This document shows positions 17,595-28,523 of a DNA stretch of 54,726 nucleotides, in pieces; position 1 is the first letter of the stretch, and each line of letters starts with the position of its first letter. The DNA is from CAYJPA01 sp964371945 (lineage in GTDB: Bacteria; Chloroflexota; Chloroflexia; Thermomicrobiales; UBA6265). The translations under genes were made by a program, and so were the position numbers. The stretch lies in NCBI GenBank assembly GCA_964371945.1, contig CAYJPA010000032.1, positions 1 to 54,726 of the forward strand, read 5' to 3'. A model generated the notes under the pieces. The model had not been told where the DNA came from. It ran no database searches and saw only the letters and a list, made by a program, of their open reading frames with translations.

Positions 17595-19583
17595 CTACTC
17601 CGCGATGAGCAAAATCGAATTGGTGTAATCGAGTCCGTTTTCGTTGAAGGCTACGGACGCAAATGCGCGAACCCCCGCGTACTTCGGCTCGGCTGCCGGC
17701 GAAGCGGCGGCGGCGGTGCTCGCAAAATAGTCATCGCAGGCCATACCGTCGAAATCAAGATCGAGCTCAAAGTGCTCGACAGTGTCCTCGTCGTACGCGG
17801 CCTGAGCCTCCGCCTGCGAACCAAATTCGCCACAGAGATCGCTTGAATCTTCAAATCCAGACAGGTCGCCTAACACCGATGCCGATGCGGACGAGGCCAG
17901 CGCGACCGCCTCGGCCACGTTGACGTAGAACACGCCGTCGTGCTCCGACGGCAGCGCGGCCAATGCCGCCTGATAGTCGGCCGAACCGGAGAGAGGCTCC
18001 GCGGCACCGGAGAGGTAACCATCAATTCCGCCGCCAATTCCCAGAAGGAACTCGTCATCGACAACGCCGTACTCGAGCGTGATCGTGGCGCCGGTGTCGT
18101 CGGTGATGTCGATCACGCTGACGGTCGAGTCACCAATCACTCTGGTCGTGACGTTTGCCTGGCCCTGCGCCGCGGCCTGGATGAGCAGAGAAAGCTTCGA
18201 CACCGCGTCGGCCACCACGGTCGGCGTTTCGGTGTCCGAGACCAGTACGGCATTGATCTCCGAAAGATCGTCTGACAAGGTCCCCCAAAGGGCGAATCCG
18301 TACTCCCCGACCATTTGATCGATGAAATCGGTCTTGAGATTGAAGCCGACCAGCAATGCGGCCTGCTGATAAAGCCGGTCGACACTGGGAATCGCAACTG
18401 GTGTCGCGGGATCCATCGCCGGGCTGATGACACCGTTGACCGCCAACACGACGACCATGCCGAGCGACTGCAACAGCGCGCCCTGTCCCAGGTTCATTCC
18501 ATTCGCAAAGAGCAGAGAGCCAGCCGGAACATTTTCCGCGAAAGTCATATCGATTGGCGAGGCCGGCTCCTGCGCCTGTTCGGCCGCGGTATCTCCGGCC
18601 GGAATCTCGACCGTGTTAATCCGAAATCCCGCTGGGTCCGCGATCACGGAGAGACCCGTGTGTCCACCCCCGCCCAACATTCCGTCAAAAGCGTTGCCAA
18701 GACCCATTCCCGATGTATCGAGCGAGCTGACACCTTCAGTCAGTGCAGTGCCGTTCGCGAAGCCGAAACCAAGTCGATCCCCGGCGAGCGCCTCATCGGC
18801 TCGGGTGAATGCCTCGAGATCCGCGATCGAATCCCCGCCGGCCGCGGTGTCGACGATCGCCTCGAGATCCGCTGGTGTTTCAGAAACGACGATGAATTCG
18901 CCGACGATCGCATACGCGGTTCCCGTCTCCCCGCTGAGATCATCCCCGGGAAGCGATTTGATCGTCACGCCGTTGTATTCGGTCGAATCGATCGCGATAT
19001 CCTGACTGGACGCCTGCTCCGCAAGATCCTTTTCGAGAAAGGCTGTGGCCGCCGCGAGATCGCCCGGTTGAATAATTGCCGCGAAACCCGCGGGTGCGCC
19101 CGCACCGACATTGAGCGCATCCTCTGAGCTAAAAGAAGGGATGACGACCTCTCCAAAAACCTCGGTAAGACCACCAGTTGATTCGGTTGACAACGCATCG
19201 AGATTCGTTACGACAAACGCGGCCTCGCCCCCGAGGATTGACTCGACCTCGCTCGCGTCGGAACCGGTTGCCATGTCATCGATGATGTCGTCGATGGTCG
19301 AGTCGGAGCCGGCACGAAGTAGAAGCTCTTCCGCCAGTTGCCACTGTGCAGACTCTTTATCGAGCGATAATCCGAAATAGAGAACCGTGTCCGCCGGAGT
19401 GATCACCGCGGCAGCGGTGCCGGCAGAAACGCTTTGCGCCTCGACCTGACCAAAACCTGATGCGATAGCCGACAGCGTCATCGCCCCTACGATCGTAAGT
19501 GCGGCAACGGTGCGCGCCCATCGGTGCGACACGGGCGGAGCTAGTTTCGGCCGGTCAGGTGCGATCCGAATCATCGGTTTCAT
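17595..19583 (-). CDS. Secreted DUF3352 protein with C-terminal Excalibur-like motif
   Basis: A 662-residue exported protein. The ATG at 19583 is preceded by GAGGAT at good spacing; the frame runs on to 19649 without a better start. The N-terminal signal has a basic region and the core TVAALTIVGAMTLSAIASGFG. The body matches the DUF3352 pattern (ITPADTVLYFGLSLD, later IKSLPGDD and AYAIVGEFIVVSETPADLEAI), made of alpha/beta repeats that resemble a duplicated domain. Near the end (about 590-630) is a Cys, AEAQAAY and DLDFDGMACDDYF, which fits the Excalibur calcium-binding motif DxDxDGxxC. After it the chain returns to a DUF3352-like strand (FASVAFNENGLDYTNSI), so the Excalibur-like unit is inserted rather than terminal. 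Very acidic and poor in Cys otherwise. Function unknown. Confidence 0.8.
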   Translation of the reverse strand: MKPMIRIAPDRPKLAPPVSHRWARTVAALTIVGAMTLSAIASGFGQVEAQSVSAGTAAAVITPADTVLYFGLSLDKESAQWQLAEELLLRAGSDSTIDDIIDDMATGSDASEVESILGGEAAFVVTNLDALSTESTGGLTEVFGEVVIPSFSSEDALNVGAGAPAGFAAIIQPGDLAAATAFLEKDLAEQASSQDIAIDSTEYNGVTIKSLPGDDLSGETGTAYAIVGEFIVVSETPADLEAIVDTAAGGDSIADLEAFTRADEALAGDRLGFGFANGTALTEGVSSLDTSGMGLGNAFDGMLGGGGHTGLSVIADPAGFRINTVEIPAGDTAAEQAQEPASPIDMTFAENVPAGSLLFANGMNLGQGALLQSLGMVVVLAVNGVISPAMDPATPVAIPSVDRLYQQAALLVGFNLKTDFIDQMVGEYGFALWGTLSDDLSEINAVLVSDTETPTVVADAVSKLSLLIQAAAQGQANVTTRVIGDSTVSVIDITDDTGATITLEYGVVDDEFLLGIGGGIDGYLSGAAEPLSGSADYQAALAALPSEHDGVFYVNVAEAVALASSASASVLGDLSGFEDSSDLCGEFGSQAEAQAAYDEDTVEHFELDLDFDGMACDDYFASTAAAASPAAEPKYAGVRAFASVAFNENGLDYTNSILLIAE

Positions 19584-19914
19584 TCTGATCCTCTCAGTTG
19601 AGCTCGCTTTTTCGACCAGGGTTCTGTCCCAAGCAGCAAAACATTCCATTCGAATCCAAGAACTCCGGCGCCCACTCTAGGCGGCGTGTGGAAAAGCCGT
19701 CAATAGACGGAACGTCTAGCTTAACGCAAGTCTCCGCCCTTCGGTTCCTTAATCCTCTTCGCTCCAAAACGTAGCGCCCATCGAAGGCGCGTATTTCATG
19801 CGCTCCGCACAATTTCTATTTTGTGATGTCACGGATCATAGTCATTTGCCGAATTGGGTGCACGCCGAACGCATTTGAGGTTCTCATGACGGCCCAGTTC
19901 AACCATCTGGCGGG
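19584..19914. other. Non-coding stretch upstream of the DUF3352 gene
   Basis: No coding frame of note on either strand. It should hold the promoter of the minus-strand DUF3352 gene, but I cannot point to clear -35 and -10 boxes. Confidence 0.5.
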
Positions 19915-20049
19915 CTAGCTCTGGATGCGCTCGTCTATTCCGGTAGCGATGCTGAACACGAACATGAAGAGGGCGGCAATCGCGCCGAAGACGGCCAGCA
20001 ACGCGACCATGGTTAATCCGGCTTTGAACAACCCTTCGATGAAATCCAT
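19915..20049 (-). CDS. Small single-span membrane protein (44 residues)
   Basis: A short gene read from the DNA: acidic start (MDFIEGLFKAG), one long hydrophobic helix (LTMVALLAVFGAIAALFMF) and a polar end (TGIDERIQS). GGAAGGA lies 9-10 bp before the ATG at 20049; an in-frame ATG at 20058 directly abuts that site and is unlikely to be used. A perfect TATAAT at 20093-20098 on the same strand may be its own -10 box. The size and layout recall small gamma-type subunits of membrane complexes such as OadG, but there is no direct evidence. It lies between clpB and the DUF3352 gene. Confidence 0.65.
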   Translation of the reverse strand: MDFIEGLFKAGLTMVALLAVFGAIAALFMFVFSIATGIDERIQS

Positions 20050-20092
20050 ATCCGCCATTCCTTCCAGATCTGGAGCATTCGATTACGCGCCA

Positions 20093-20098
20093 ATTATA
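20093..20098 (-). promoter_or_regulatory. Possible -10 box for the small membrane protein
   Basis: Perfect TATAAT on the minus strand, about 44 bp before the ATG at 20049. No clear -35 box is seen 16-18 bp upstream, where the clpB terminator stem lies. Confidence 0.35.
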
Positions 20099-20104
20099 CG
20101 CCGC

Positions 20105-20136
20105 GAGGCGGGCGGATTGCCCGATCCGTCCGCCTC
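20105..20136 (-). terminator. Hairpin terminator after clpB
   Basis: A 13-bp stem (GAGGCGGGCGGAT with its complement, one G-T pair) and a 6-nt loop, starting 11 bp beyond the clpB stop. The tail is not T-rich, so it may be a weak or factor-assisted terminator. Confidence 0.55.
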
Positions 20137-20146
20137 ACATGTTGCA

Positions 20147-22756
<2,610 letters not shown>

Positions 22757-22838
22757 GGTTCTATCCTTCCAGTGGTCTCAGGACTCATTCAAGCTATTGC
22801 ATCGGATTTCTGGTGACTTCTGATCCAAATGAAGTGCT

Positions 22839-23255
22839 TTATCGTCGCTCTTGGGGACGCTCTTCGATGAACCCGAGGGTAGCAAGCGCAAGGTCGAGCT
22901 CATTTCGAATCGCAGCGAAGGTCTCACCGCAATTGCACAGGCCATTCCGCGTGGACGCGCTTTGACGTTGTGTTTCCGCTTGGACCCGGAGTTTGCGCAA
23001 CCGCCGGGTCAATTCCAGTGCGAGCTGCACACCCGCGAGATTTAAGCCACGGTCTTCGACAAGGTATTTGACCTGCCGCAACTGCTCGATATCGCGATCG
23101 GAATAGAGGCGCAGATTGCCCTGCGTTCGCGATGGCGCGATCAGCCCTTCACGCTCATATTTTCTTAGCGTTTGCGGGTGCATCTCAACGAGACGCGCCG
23201 CTACACTGATCACAAATAACGGTTCATTGAAACGCGGTGGCATGTCCAAACCCAT
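22839..23255 (-). CDS. hspR: HspR-type MerR-family heat-shock repressor
   Basis: About 138 residues. The MerR helix-turn-helix is clear: LFVISVAARLVEMHPQTLR (one residue stretch, about 14-32), KYEREGLI, then RLYSDRDIEQLRQVKYLVEDRG, followed by a basic coiled coil and a C-terminal part with CNCGE. HspR proteins bind HAIR operators and repress clpB, dnaK and similar genes, with DnaK as co-repressor in actinobacteria. The frame runs on to 23546, but the homology begins only at the ATG at 23255 and the promoter lies inside the longer version. An ATG at 23243 is an alternative start. The C-X-C pair near the end is unusual for HspR and may be a redox or metal element. Confidence 0.85.
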   Translation of the reverse strand: MGLDMPPRFNEPLFVISVAARLVEMHPQTLRKYEREGLIAPSRTQGNLRLYSDRDIEQLRQVKYLVEDRGLNLAGVQLALELTRRLRKLRVQAETQRQSASTRNGLCNCGETFAAIRNELDLALATLGFIEERPQERR

Positions 23256-23273
23256 CTTCTTTTCAACCCGTGG

Positions 23274-23302
23274 AGTATAAAGGTTGATACGGATCGTGTC
23301 AA
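23274..23302 (-). promoter_or_regulatory. Strong sigma-70-type promoter of hspR-clpB
   Basis: On the minus strand TTGACA (23297-23302), a 17-bp spacer and TATACT (23274-23279). The predicted start of transcription near 23267 leaves a leader of only about 12 nt before the hspR ATG at 23255. Confidence 0.85.
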
Positions 23303-23303
23303 T
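23283..23303. promoter_or_regulatory. HAIR-like operator overlapping the hspR promoter
   Basis: The inverted repeat TTGA-N11-TCAA lies across the -35 box and spacer. It keeps the core of the HspR consensus CTTGAGT-N7-ACTCAAG at the exact spacing, with changes at the flanking and inner positions. This would let HspR repress its own operon. Confidence 0.5.
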
Positions 23304-23354
23304 CCAAGTGCGTCCAAGAGCCGTTGTGCGACGCCGTCGTGGGGAGAGCTGCTC

Positions 23355-24050
23355 GTGAAGATTTACGGACATCGGGGCGCGTCCGCGGTCGAGCCCGAAA
23401 ATACGCTCCGGGCCTTCAGGCGCGCGCTCGAGATGGGCGTCGAGGGTATCGAACTGGATGTCCAGGTCACCTCGGACCGGGTGCCGGTGATTCTGCACGA
23501 TCGCGACCTGAAACGAACCACAAATCGGGCCGGCGCGGTCGATCACCTATCGCTTGAGGAGCTACGTGGTGTCGATGCGGGAAAAGGGGAGCGAATTCCG
23601 ACACTTGCGGAAGCTCTCGAGCTCGCCGGCGATTGCGTGCACTTCGATATCGAGATCAAGCAGGGCGGAATCGAGCATGAAGTGCTCGATGTGCTCGCAC
23701 GGTCTCCGAGTTCCCGATGGGCGATCTCGTCGTTCGATTGGACATCGCTCGAACGAATCCGGTCGCTCTCGGCAACTGCCGATCTGTGGCTACTGGCAGT
23801 GGTCGTTTCCGATGCGCTCTTCAACACCGCGTCACGGCTCGGCGTGTCCGGCGTTTCGCTCTATTCCGCCGCCTACAACAGTCTGACCGCGCCGATACTG
23901 AAGGAAGCCGGACTCGATGTGATCATCTGGACCGTCAACGACATCGAGGAAGCGATACGCGTCCGCGATCTGGGCGCGGTTGCCCTTTGCACGGATGGGC
24001 CCGACACGATCATCTCGGGCCTTTTAGCCGCAAACGTGCACGTCGGCTAA
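23355..24050 (+). CDS. Glycerophosphodiester phosphodiesterase
   Basis: A 231-residue enzyme of the GDPD/UgpQ family that hydrolyses glycerophosphodiesters to glycerol 3-phosphate and an alcohol. Visible active-site motifs: GHRGAS (His6, Arg7), PENT, IELDVQVTSD with the metal-binding Glu and Asp, and LHDRDLKRTT with His49. FDIEIK and a C-terminal WTVND also match. No signal peptide, so it is likely cytoplasmic and used for lipid-headgroup salvage or phosphate supply. The GTG start has GGGGAG upstream. It is divergent from hspR and convergent with the PfpI gene; a structured repeat fills the gap downstream. Confidence 0.92.
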   Translation: MKIYGHRGASAVEPENTLRAFRRALEMGVEGIELDVQVTSDRVPVILHDRDLKRTTNRAGAVDHLSLEELRGVDAGKGERIPTLAEALELAGDCVHFDIEIKQGGIEHEVLDVLARSPSSRWAISSFDWTSLERIRSLSATADLWLLAVVVSDALFNTASRLGVSGVSLYSAAYNSLTAPILKEAGLDVIIWTVNDIEEAIRVRDLGAVALCTDGPDTIISGLLAANVHVG

Positions 24051-24051
24051 A

Positions 24052-24155
24052 GCCTCCGACGTGGGAGCCCGCGGGTGGCTCCCCTACGACGGTGACCATC
24101 ACTTCCTCACACATTATCGTAGGGGATGGACCTGTACCATCCCGCGGGAGTCGCG
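24052..24155. repeat. Structured dispersed repeat, copy A
   Basis: About 105 bp shared with a second copy at 39440-39554. The 38-bp block 24065-24102 differs from the other copy at one base. It folds into at least three hairpins: GGGAGCC with GGCTCCC, CCCCTACGA with TCGTAGGGG, and GGGATGG with CCATCCC around a conserved ACCTGT loop. It lies between two convergent genes, so it may also act as a terminator. Confidence 0.7.
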
Positions 24156-24172
24156 AAGCGATGACATGCAAA

Positions 24173-24775
24173 CTATGCCTGCCGCCAGTCGTATTCCATG
24201 CCGCGTGCCGTGTCGGCGGCGATCGTGTGCCCGTGCTGCCGCTCAACGATATGCAGCGCCATATCGATACCGGCCGAGACACCGGCAGACGTCACGAGAT
24301 TCCCTTCGTCTACGACCCGCTCGTCGTCGAGTGTAATGACCTCTGGAAATTGGTCGCGCATGTCGCCGATCGTTGCCCAATGGGTCGTCGCCGTTTTGCC
24401 GTCGAGCAGACCGGTTTTGGCGAGCAAGAACGCCCCCGTGCAAACGCTGGTGGTCAAGACCTCATTCTTATGTTGAACCGCGATCCAGTCGATGATTCGT
24501 GAATTGTCGATCTCGCGGCGGGTTCCGTAGCCGCCTGGAATCACGATCATGTCCAACGTGGGATGATCGTCGAGCGTGTGATGCGGCACGACCATCAACC
24601 CGCCGCGGCATGTCACCGTATTCATCGTTTCCGCGATGATCAACGGTTTGTAGAGACGGATCGTCTCGCCATCCTCTCCTTCGAAACCAGCCGTAGCGAG
24701 AACTTCAAACGGACCGCAGAAGTCGAGCACCTCGACTTCATCGAAAATCAGAATTCCGACCGTTCGCTGCACCAT
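24173..24775 (-). CDS. DJ-1/PfpI family protein
   Basis: A 200-residue class I glutamine-amidotransferase-like protein. The nucleophile is Cys112 in TTSVCTGAFLLA, with His132 in ATTHW after it and an acidic residue in FDEVEVLDFCGPFEV. It lacks the AraC-type DNA-binding domain that many relatives carry, so it is more likely an enzyme (isonitrile hydratase-like, glyoxalase or deglycase-like) than a regulator. It is the last gene of a four-gene operon; its GGGAGG lies within the end of the PIG-L gene, 13 bp before the ATG. Substrate not predictable from sequence. Confidence 0.85.
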   Translation of the reverse strand: MVQRTVGILIFDEVEVLDFCGPFEVLATAGFEGEDGETIRLYKPLIIAETMNTVTCRGGLMVVPHHTLDDHPTLDMIVIPGGYGTRREIDNSRIIDWIAVQHKNEVLTTSVCTGAFLLAKTGLLDGKTATTHWATIGDMRDQFPEVITLDDERVVDEGNLVTSAGVSAGIDMALHIVERQHGHTIAADTARGMEYDWRQA

Positions 24776-24784
24776 GTGAACCGT

Positions 24785-25627
24785 TCAACCTCCCAATGAG
24801 AAATCGAGTCCCTGCCAGAGATCGGTTTCGTCCGGCAGAACGGCATCTGGGGCCGGCGGCGGGTAGATCCGCCGGAACGAATCATTCGACATCAACTTCC
24901 GTACGAGATCGTCCGGGAATCGCTTGAGAAAGCTCTGCTCACCAAACTGCGTGCGATGCGCGTACATCGCGGCCATCCGCAAATCGAACACGTCCTCGGC
25001 AGGAACGACCGTCGTCAGCAATTCGTCCGGTGTTCCGAGCTCTTCGTTCGGAATGGTCTGGACATCGCCGAGCTCCAAACCTGAATCCCCAAGGGATCTC
25101 AAGTTTGCGTCGATCAGCCTCATGTAAGAGCGCCGGTACGCGGTCGCATAGAGCTTGTCCGGCGAATGCGGAGCGCCGAGGTCGGGCCGGTGCGCGGCAT
25201 CTCCCACGACCTCCCAGGCCGCCAGGGTGGCGTGATGGATCGCGATGTGATCTGGATGCCCATACCCGCCATTGGCGTCGAAGGTGATCACCACACGCGG
25301 CTTGAACCACCTGACCGCCCCGACGATCTGGTCGCGCAGTTCGCCGGCTGGAACATCAGGCAGGCGACCATCAAGATAGTTGAGGAGAACCGGCCGCTCA
25401 AACTCGAGCATCGAGCAGGCCTCAATCAGCTCATCCTCGCGGACCTGAGACAGGTTCTCTCGGGTGGCCAATGCGGGATCGCTGATCTCGCCGGCATCCC
25501 CTCGGGTCGCGCAGAGAATTTGGACCGGAATACCGCGGCCGACGCATGAAACGAGCGCCGCAGCCGTGCCGAATTGTTCGTCGTCAGGGTGCGCAAACGC
25601 GCACAGAATGCCGTGTGTTCTGATCAA
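24785..25627 (-). CDS. PIG-L / LmbE family deacetylase
   Basis: About 280 residues. The zinc motif AHPDDE lies at residues 12-17 and the third ligand motif GHPDH near 120, typical of the N-acetylglucosaminyl deacetylase superfamily (MshB, Mca, BshB). The TTG at 25627 is preferred: its TTGA overlaps the TGA of the upstream HDAC-like gene and GGGAG sits 8 bp upstream; the frame can be read from a TTG at 25642 but without a site. Members remove acetyl groups from amino sugars or amide groups from thiol conjugates. The C-terminal part (RMAAMYAHRTQFG) resembles Mca/MshB, so mycothiol-like or other N-acyl substrates are possible. Confidence 0.88.
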   Translation of the reverse strand: MIRTHGILCAFAHPDDEQFGTAAALVSCVGRGIPVQILCATRGDAGEISDPALATRENLSQVREDELIEACSMLEFERPVLLNYLDGRLPDVPAGELRDQIVGAVRWFKPRVVITFDANGGYGHPDHIAIHHATLAAWEVVGDAAHRPDLGAPHSPDKLYATAYRRSYMRLIDANLRSLGDSGLELGDVQTIPNEELGTPDELLTTVVPAEDVFDLRMAAMYAHRTQFGEQSFLKRFPDDLVRKLMSNDSFRRIYPPPAPDAVLPDETDLWQGLDFSLGG

Positions 25628-26766
25628 GCGAGAATCTCCCAACGTTTTGCGTGAAATGCCTGAATTCGGTCGAGCGCTTCCGCGCCCGACACACCGATCG
25701 AATTGACCTCGGGCCGTGCCAGCACCATCTCCAGTGCATGCGGCTCCGGCAGGTTCGTCCGCCGCCCGAGCAACGTTTCAACGATCGCAAGTGTGCAGTA
25801 CGGCGCATAAAGCTCCGAGTAACCGCCTTCTTGCGCGATCACAAGCCTACCCCCGGCGACTTCGTCCGCGAGATCCATCATTGCTTTGGTCATCCGCCGG
25901 TACGCCTCGGTGCTCAGGCACATCCGGCCGTCCGGATCGAGCAGGCTGGCGTCCTGTCCGGCCGAGATGATGATCAATTCCGGCTTGAATTGGCGGGCGC
26001 TCGGCAGCACGATCCGCTCGAACGCGGAGGGATAGACCTCGTCGCCGGAGCCCGCCGGCAGCGGCAGGTTTACCGTGAAGCCCGCCCCGGCGCCTTCGCC
26101 CGTTTGATCGAGCCATCCCGACATCGGCGGGTAAAGCCGATCCTGATGGAGTGAAAAGAAGAGCACCGACGGGTCAGCGTAGAACGCGTCCTGAGTTCCA
26201 TTTCCGTCGTGGACATCCCAATCCAGGATCATCACCCGCTCGATGCCCTGGCTGCGTTGTGCGTGGCGAGCCGCGATCACGACATTGTTGAAGATGCAGT
26301 AGCCCATGCCTTTGTCGCTCAGGGCATGGTGGCCGGGCGGGCGCACATTCGCGAAAACGCGCTTGACCCGGCCGGTCATGACCGCATCGACCGCGGCCAT
26401 CACCCCGCCCGCGGAGAGCAATGCGATCTCATAAGAGTCGACGCCGGCCCCCGCACCAGGTCCGGTTTCACCGCCGCCGGACTCGCAGATTTGCTTGACC
26501 CGCGTGATGTATTCCCGTGTGTGATACAAGGCGATGTCGTCAACCGTCGCTTCATAGGCGCCAATCCGGTCGAGCTCTTTCCCGAGTCCTGTAAGATCGA
26601 TCAGGTGCTTGGTGCGCATCGCGAGTCGAAAGTTTGAGGGATGGATGATCGGCTCGGTGAATGGGATCGGCGCTCGCCCGGTCGTGGTCCAGAGCATCTC
26701 GATCCCGGGACTATGCTGCAGATACCGGTCATCGAATACCAGTCCAACGGTCGTTCCGTCCGACAT
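25624..26766 (-). CDS. Histone deacetylase-like amidohydrolase (class II type)
   Basis: About 380 residues of the arginase/HDAC fold. Catalytic and zinc residues are present: PPGHHA (paired His), DWDVHDGNG (Asp and His ligands), SAGQDASLLDP (second Asp ligand, with Gln where Phe is usual) and the GGY motif near the end. Bacterial members act on acetylpolyamines, acetylated proteins or N-acyl amides. The start at 26766 has GGAAGG about 10 bp upstream; an ATG three codons earlier is too close to that site. It overlaps the next gene by 4 bp and follows the amidohydrolase by about 39 bp. The Gly-rich loop ESGGGETGPGAGAG is the usual variable loop. Confidence 0.9.
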   Translation of the reverse strand: MSDGTTVGLVFDDRYLQHSPGIEMLWTTTGRAPIPFTEPIIHPSNFRLAMRTKHLIDLTGLGKELDRIGAYEATVDDIALYHTREYITRVKQICESGGGETGPGAGAGVDSYEIALLSAGGVMAAVDAVMTGRVKRVFANVRPPGHHALSDKGMGYCIFNNVVIAARHAQRSQGIERVMILDWDVHDGNGTQDAFYADPSVLFFSLHQDRLYPPMSGWLDQTGEGAGAGFTVNLPLPAGSGDEVYPSAFERIVLPSARQFKPELIIISAGQDASLLDPDGRMCLSTEAYRRMTKAMMDLADEVAGGRLVIAQEGGYSELYAPYCTLAIVETLLGRRTNLPEPHALEMVLARPEVNSIGVSGAEALDRIQAFHAKRWEILA

Positions 26767-26805
26767 CGCGGTCATTTCCTTCCTTCCCTGAACAATCACA
26801 ATGAC

Positions 26806-28419
26806 CTAAATCGATCCTGCAACGACCCTGCCACCCAGCATCGTCGCGACCGGACGAAATGTCCTCAGATTCGACGTATCAAGCGTCAATGGATCCCGAA
26901 CGCAGACGATCAGATCCGCGAGCTTGCCCGCGGCGATCGTTCCGGTCCGCTTCTCCTCAAAATCCGCATACGCGCCGGCGGTGGTGTAGGTATGCAGCGC
27001 CTCGAGCGAAGTGATTGCTTCCTCCGGCGAGAGCACATTGCCCGCGAGCGTTTCGCGGGCGATCGAGCACCACATCCCAAACCACGGATTCAGCGACTCC
27101 GGTTGCGCGCCCATGCAATCGGATGAGCCCGGCACGACCAATCCCGCGTCGAGCATTCGCCGGAGCGCAAATGCTCCTTGCGCGCGCTCGCCGAGATAGC
27201 CATTCAGGTAGTCGCCAAAAGACGACAAAAAGGGCATCGTGACAACCGGAATCAAACCAAGGTTTTTGATTCGCCGGATGCGCTCCGATGTCATGCAGAG
27301 ATGACCGGCGTGCTCCAGTCGGTGCCGTTTGCCTGACGGGTTCGGAATCGCGTCATAGGCGTCGAGCAGCATGTCAAGCGCGCGATCGCCGACGACATGC
27401 GTGCTGATCTGGCACCCCGCGGCATCGATCAGCCGCACCATCTGGAAAAGCTCGTCGCGCTCGACCTTCAAATGCCCCTTGTTCCCCGGCTGATGTTCGT
27501 AATCGTCGTAGAAGGCGCCCGCGGCGCCGGTGATGCCGCCGTCGACGAAGAACTTCACCGCTCCGAATTTCAATCGTTCGTCCCCAAATCCGGACTCGAA
27601 TCCGTACCTGAGGAACGCGTTCACGGCGTCGAGATTCGGACAATGCTCCGTGAAGCTGATTCTGAGCGGAAGCCGATCTTCCGCCAGGAGTTGCTGATAG
27701 GCCCGCAATCCATTGGTCGACGGGATCTGATCCTGAAGCGAAGTGACTCCGAATCCGGAAAGGGCCGCCGCTGTCTGTGCGATCGCTTCCTTGGTTTGAG
27801 ACGGAGAGAAGGGCGGAATGCCCGCGTGCCAATACATCTCGATCAGGATACTGGTTGCTTTGCCCCGATCATCCCGGACAACATGGCCGCCCGGCGGCGG
27901 CACGAAGTCATCGTCGATTCCCAGTTTCTTGAGCGCCCGGCTGTTGACGACGCTAATATGCGCGCCGGCGCGAATCAATGCCGGCCGCTCCGGCACCGCC
28001 GCGTCCATCTCCGCCAATGTCGGGTACCTGCGCTCGGTCAGCTTCTCGGCGAGCATGAACGATCCCTGCCCGATCACCCATTCCGATTCCGGACTGCGGT
28101 AGGCGTGATCGGTGAGCGCGCTGAGGATCTCCGCGATGTTGGAATGGGGCGGAACATGGCAGTCCGCGAAGTAGGCGAGATTGACCGCGGCCGCCTCGAG
28201 ATGGGTGTGGGCGTCGATCAGTCCCGGCAGCACTGTTTTGCCCTGGAGGTCGATCGTCAACGCATCACCAGCGAAGGTGTCCAGGAGCTCCTGGCTGGAG
28301 CCCACGGCCAGGAATTTGCCGTCACGGATCGCGATGGCGCTGGCGCTCGGAGTGGAAGGTTCGAGTGTTTGGATGTTGCCGTTCACGAGGAGCACGGCCC
28401 GATTTTTGCCTTTGTTCAT
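26806..28419 (-). CDS. Amidohydrolase, YtcJ type (Amidohydro_3)
   Basis: A 537-residue metal-dependent hydrolase with the YtcJ/NfdA layout. Seen in order: the N-terminal beta-sandwich, LPGLIDAHTHLE with the HxH ligands near residue 70, the large inserted domain, VKFFVDGG with the likely carboxylated Lys, STHVVGDRA and LEHAGHL with later His ligands, and SSDCMG with the catalytic Asp. The end IAAGKLADLIVCVRDPL closes the small domain. Relatives hydrolyse N-substituted formamides or cyclic amides. GAGG lies 8 bp before the ATG. It is the first gene of an operon with HDAC-like, PIG-L and PfpI genes; all four can cleave C-N or similar bonds. Cytoplasmic. Confidence 0.9.
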   Translation of the reverse strand: MNKGKNRAVLLVNGNIQTLEPSTPSASAIAIRDGKFLAVGSSQELLDTFAGDALTIDLQGKTVLPGLIDAHTHLEAAAVNLAYFADCHVPPHSNIAEILSALTDHAYRSPESEWVIGQGSFMLAEKLTERRYPTLAEMDAAVPERPALIRAGAHISVVNSRALKKLGIDDDFVPPPGGHVVRDDRGKATSILIEMYWHAGIPPFSPSQTKEAIAQTAAALSGFGVTSLQDQIPSTNGLRAYQQLLAEDRLPLRISFTEHCPNLDAVNAFLRYGFESGFGDERLKFGAVKFFVDGGITGAAGAFYDDYEHQPGNKGHLKVERDELFQMVRLIDAAGCQISTHVVGDRALDMLLDAYDAIPNPSGKRHRLEHAGHLCMTSERIRRIKNLGLIPVVTMPFLSSFGDYLNGYLGERAQGAFALRRMLDAGLVVPGSSDCMGAQPESLNPWFGMWCSIARETLAGNVLSPEEAITSLEALHTYTTAGAYADFEEKRTGTIAAGKLADLIVCVRDPLTLDTSNLRTFRPVATMLGGRVVAGSI

Positions 28420-28523
28420 CCTTGCACCTCGTCTGCTCCGTTCTCACTTTCAGCCGGAATCGTGGCGAAGGCAGGCACAGGTGTCAATGCTACGCCGCTC
28501 TGTCGCGTTTTCGGCTGGCAAGG

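Noticed and set aside
18315..19127. Long plus-strand frame opposite the DUF3352 gene (270 codons)
   Set aside because: A shadow of a high-GC gene: Arg/Asp/Glu-biased product, no ribosome binding site and no family pattern.
22757..22838. Second HAIR operator directly before clpB (CTTGAATGAGTCCTGAG on the minus strand)
   Set aside because: One half-site resembles CTTGAGT, but the matching half at N7 spacing is absent, so I do not call it.
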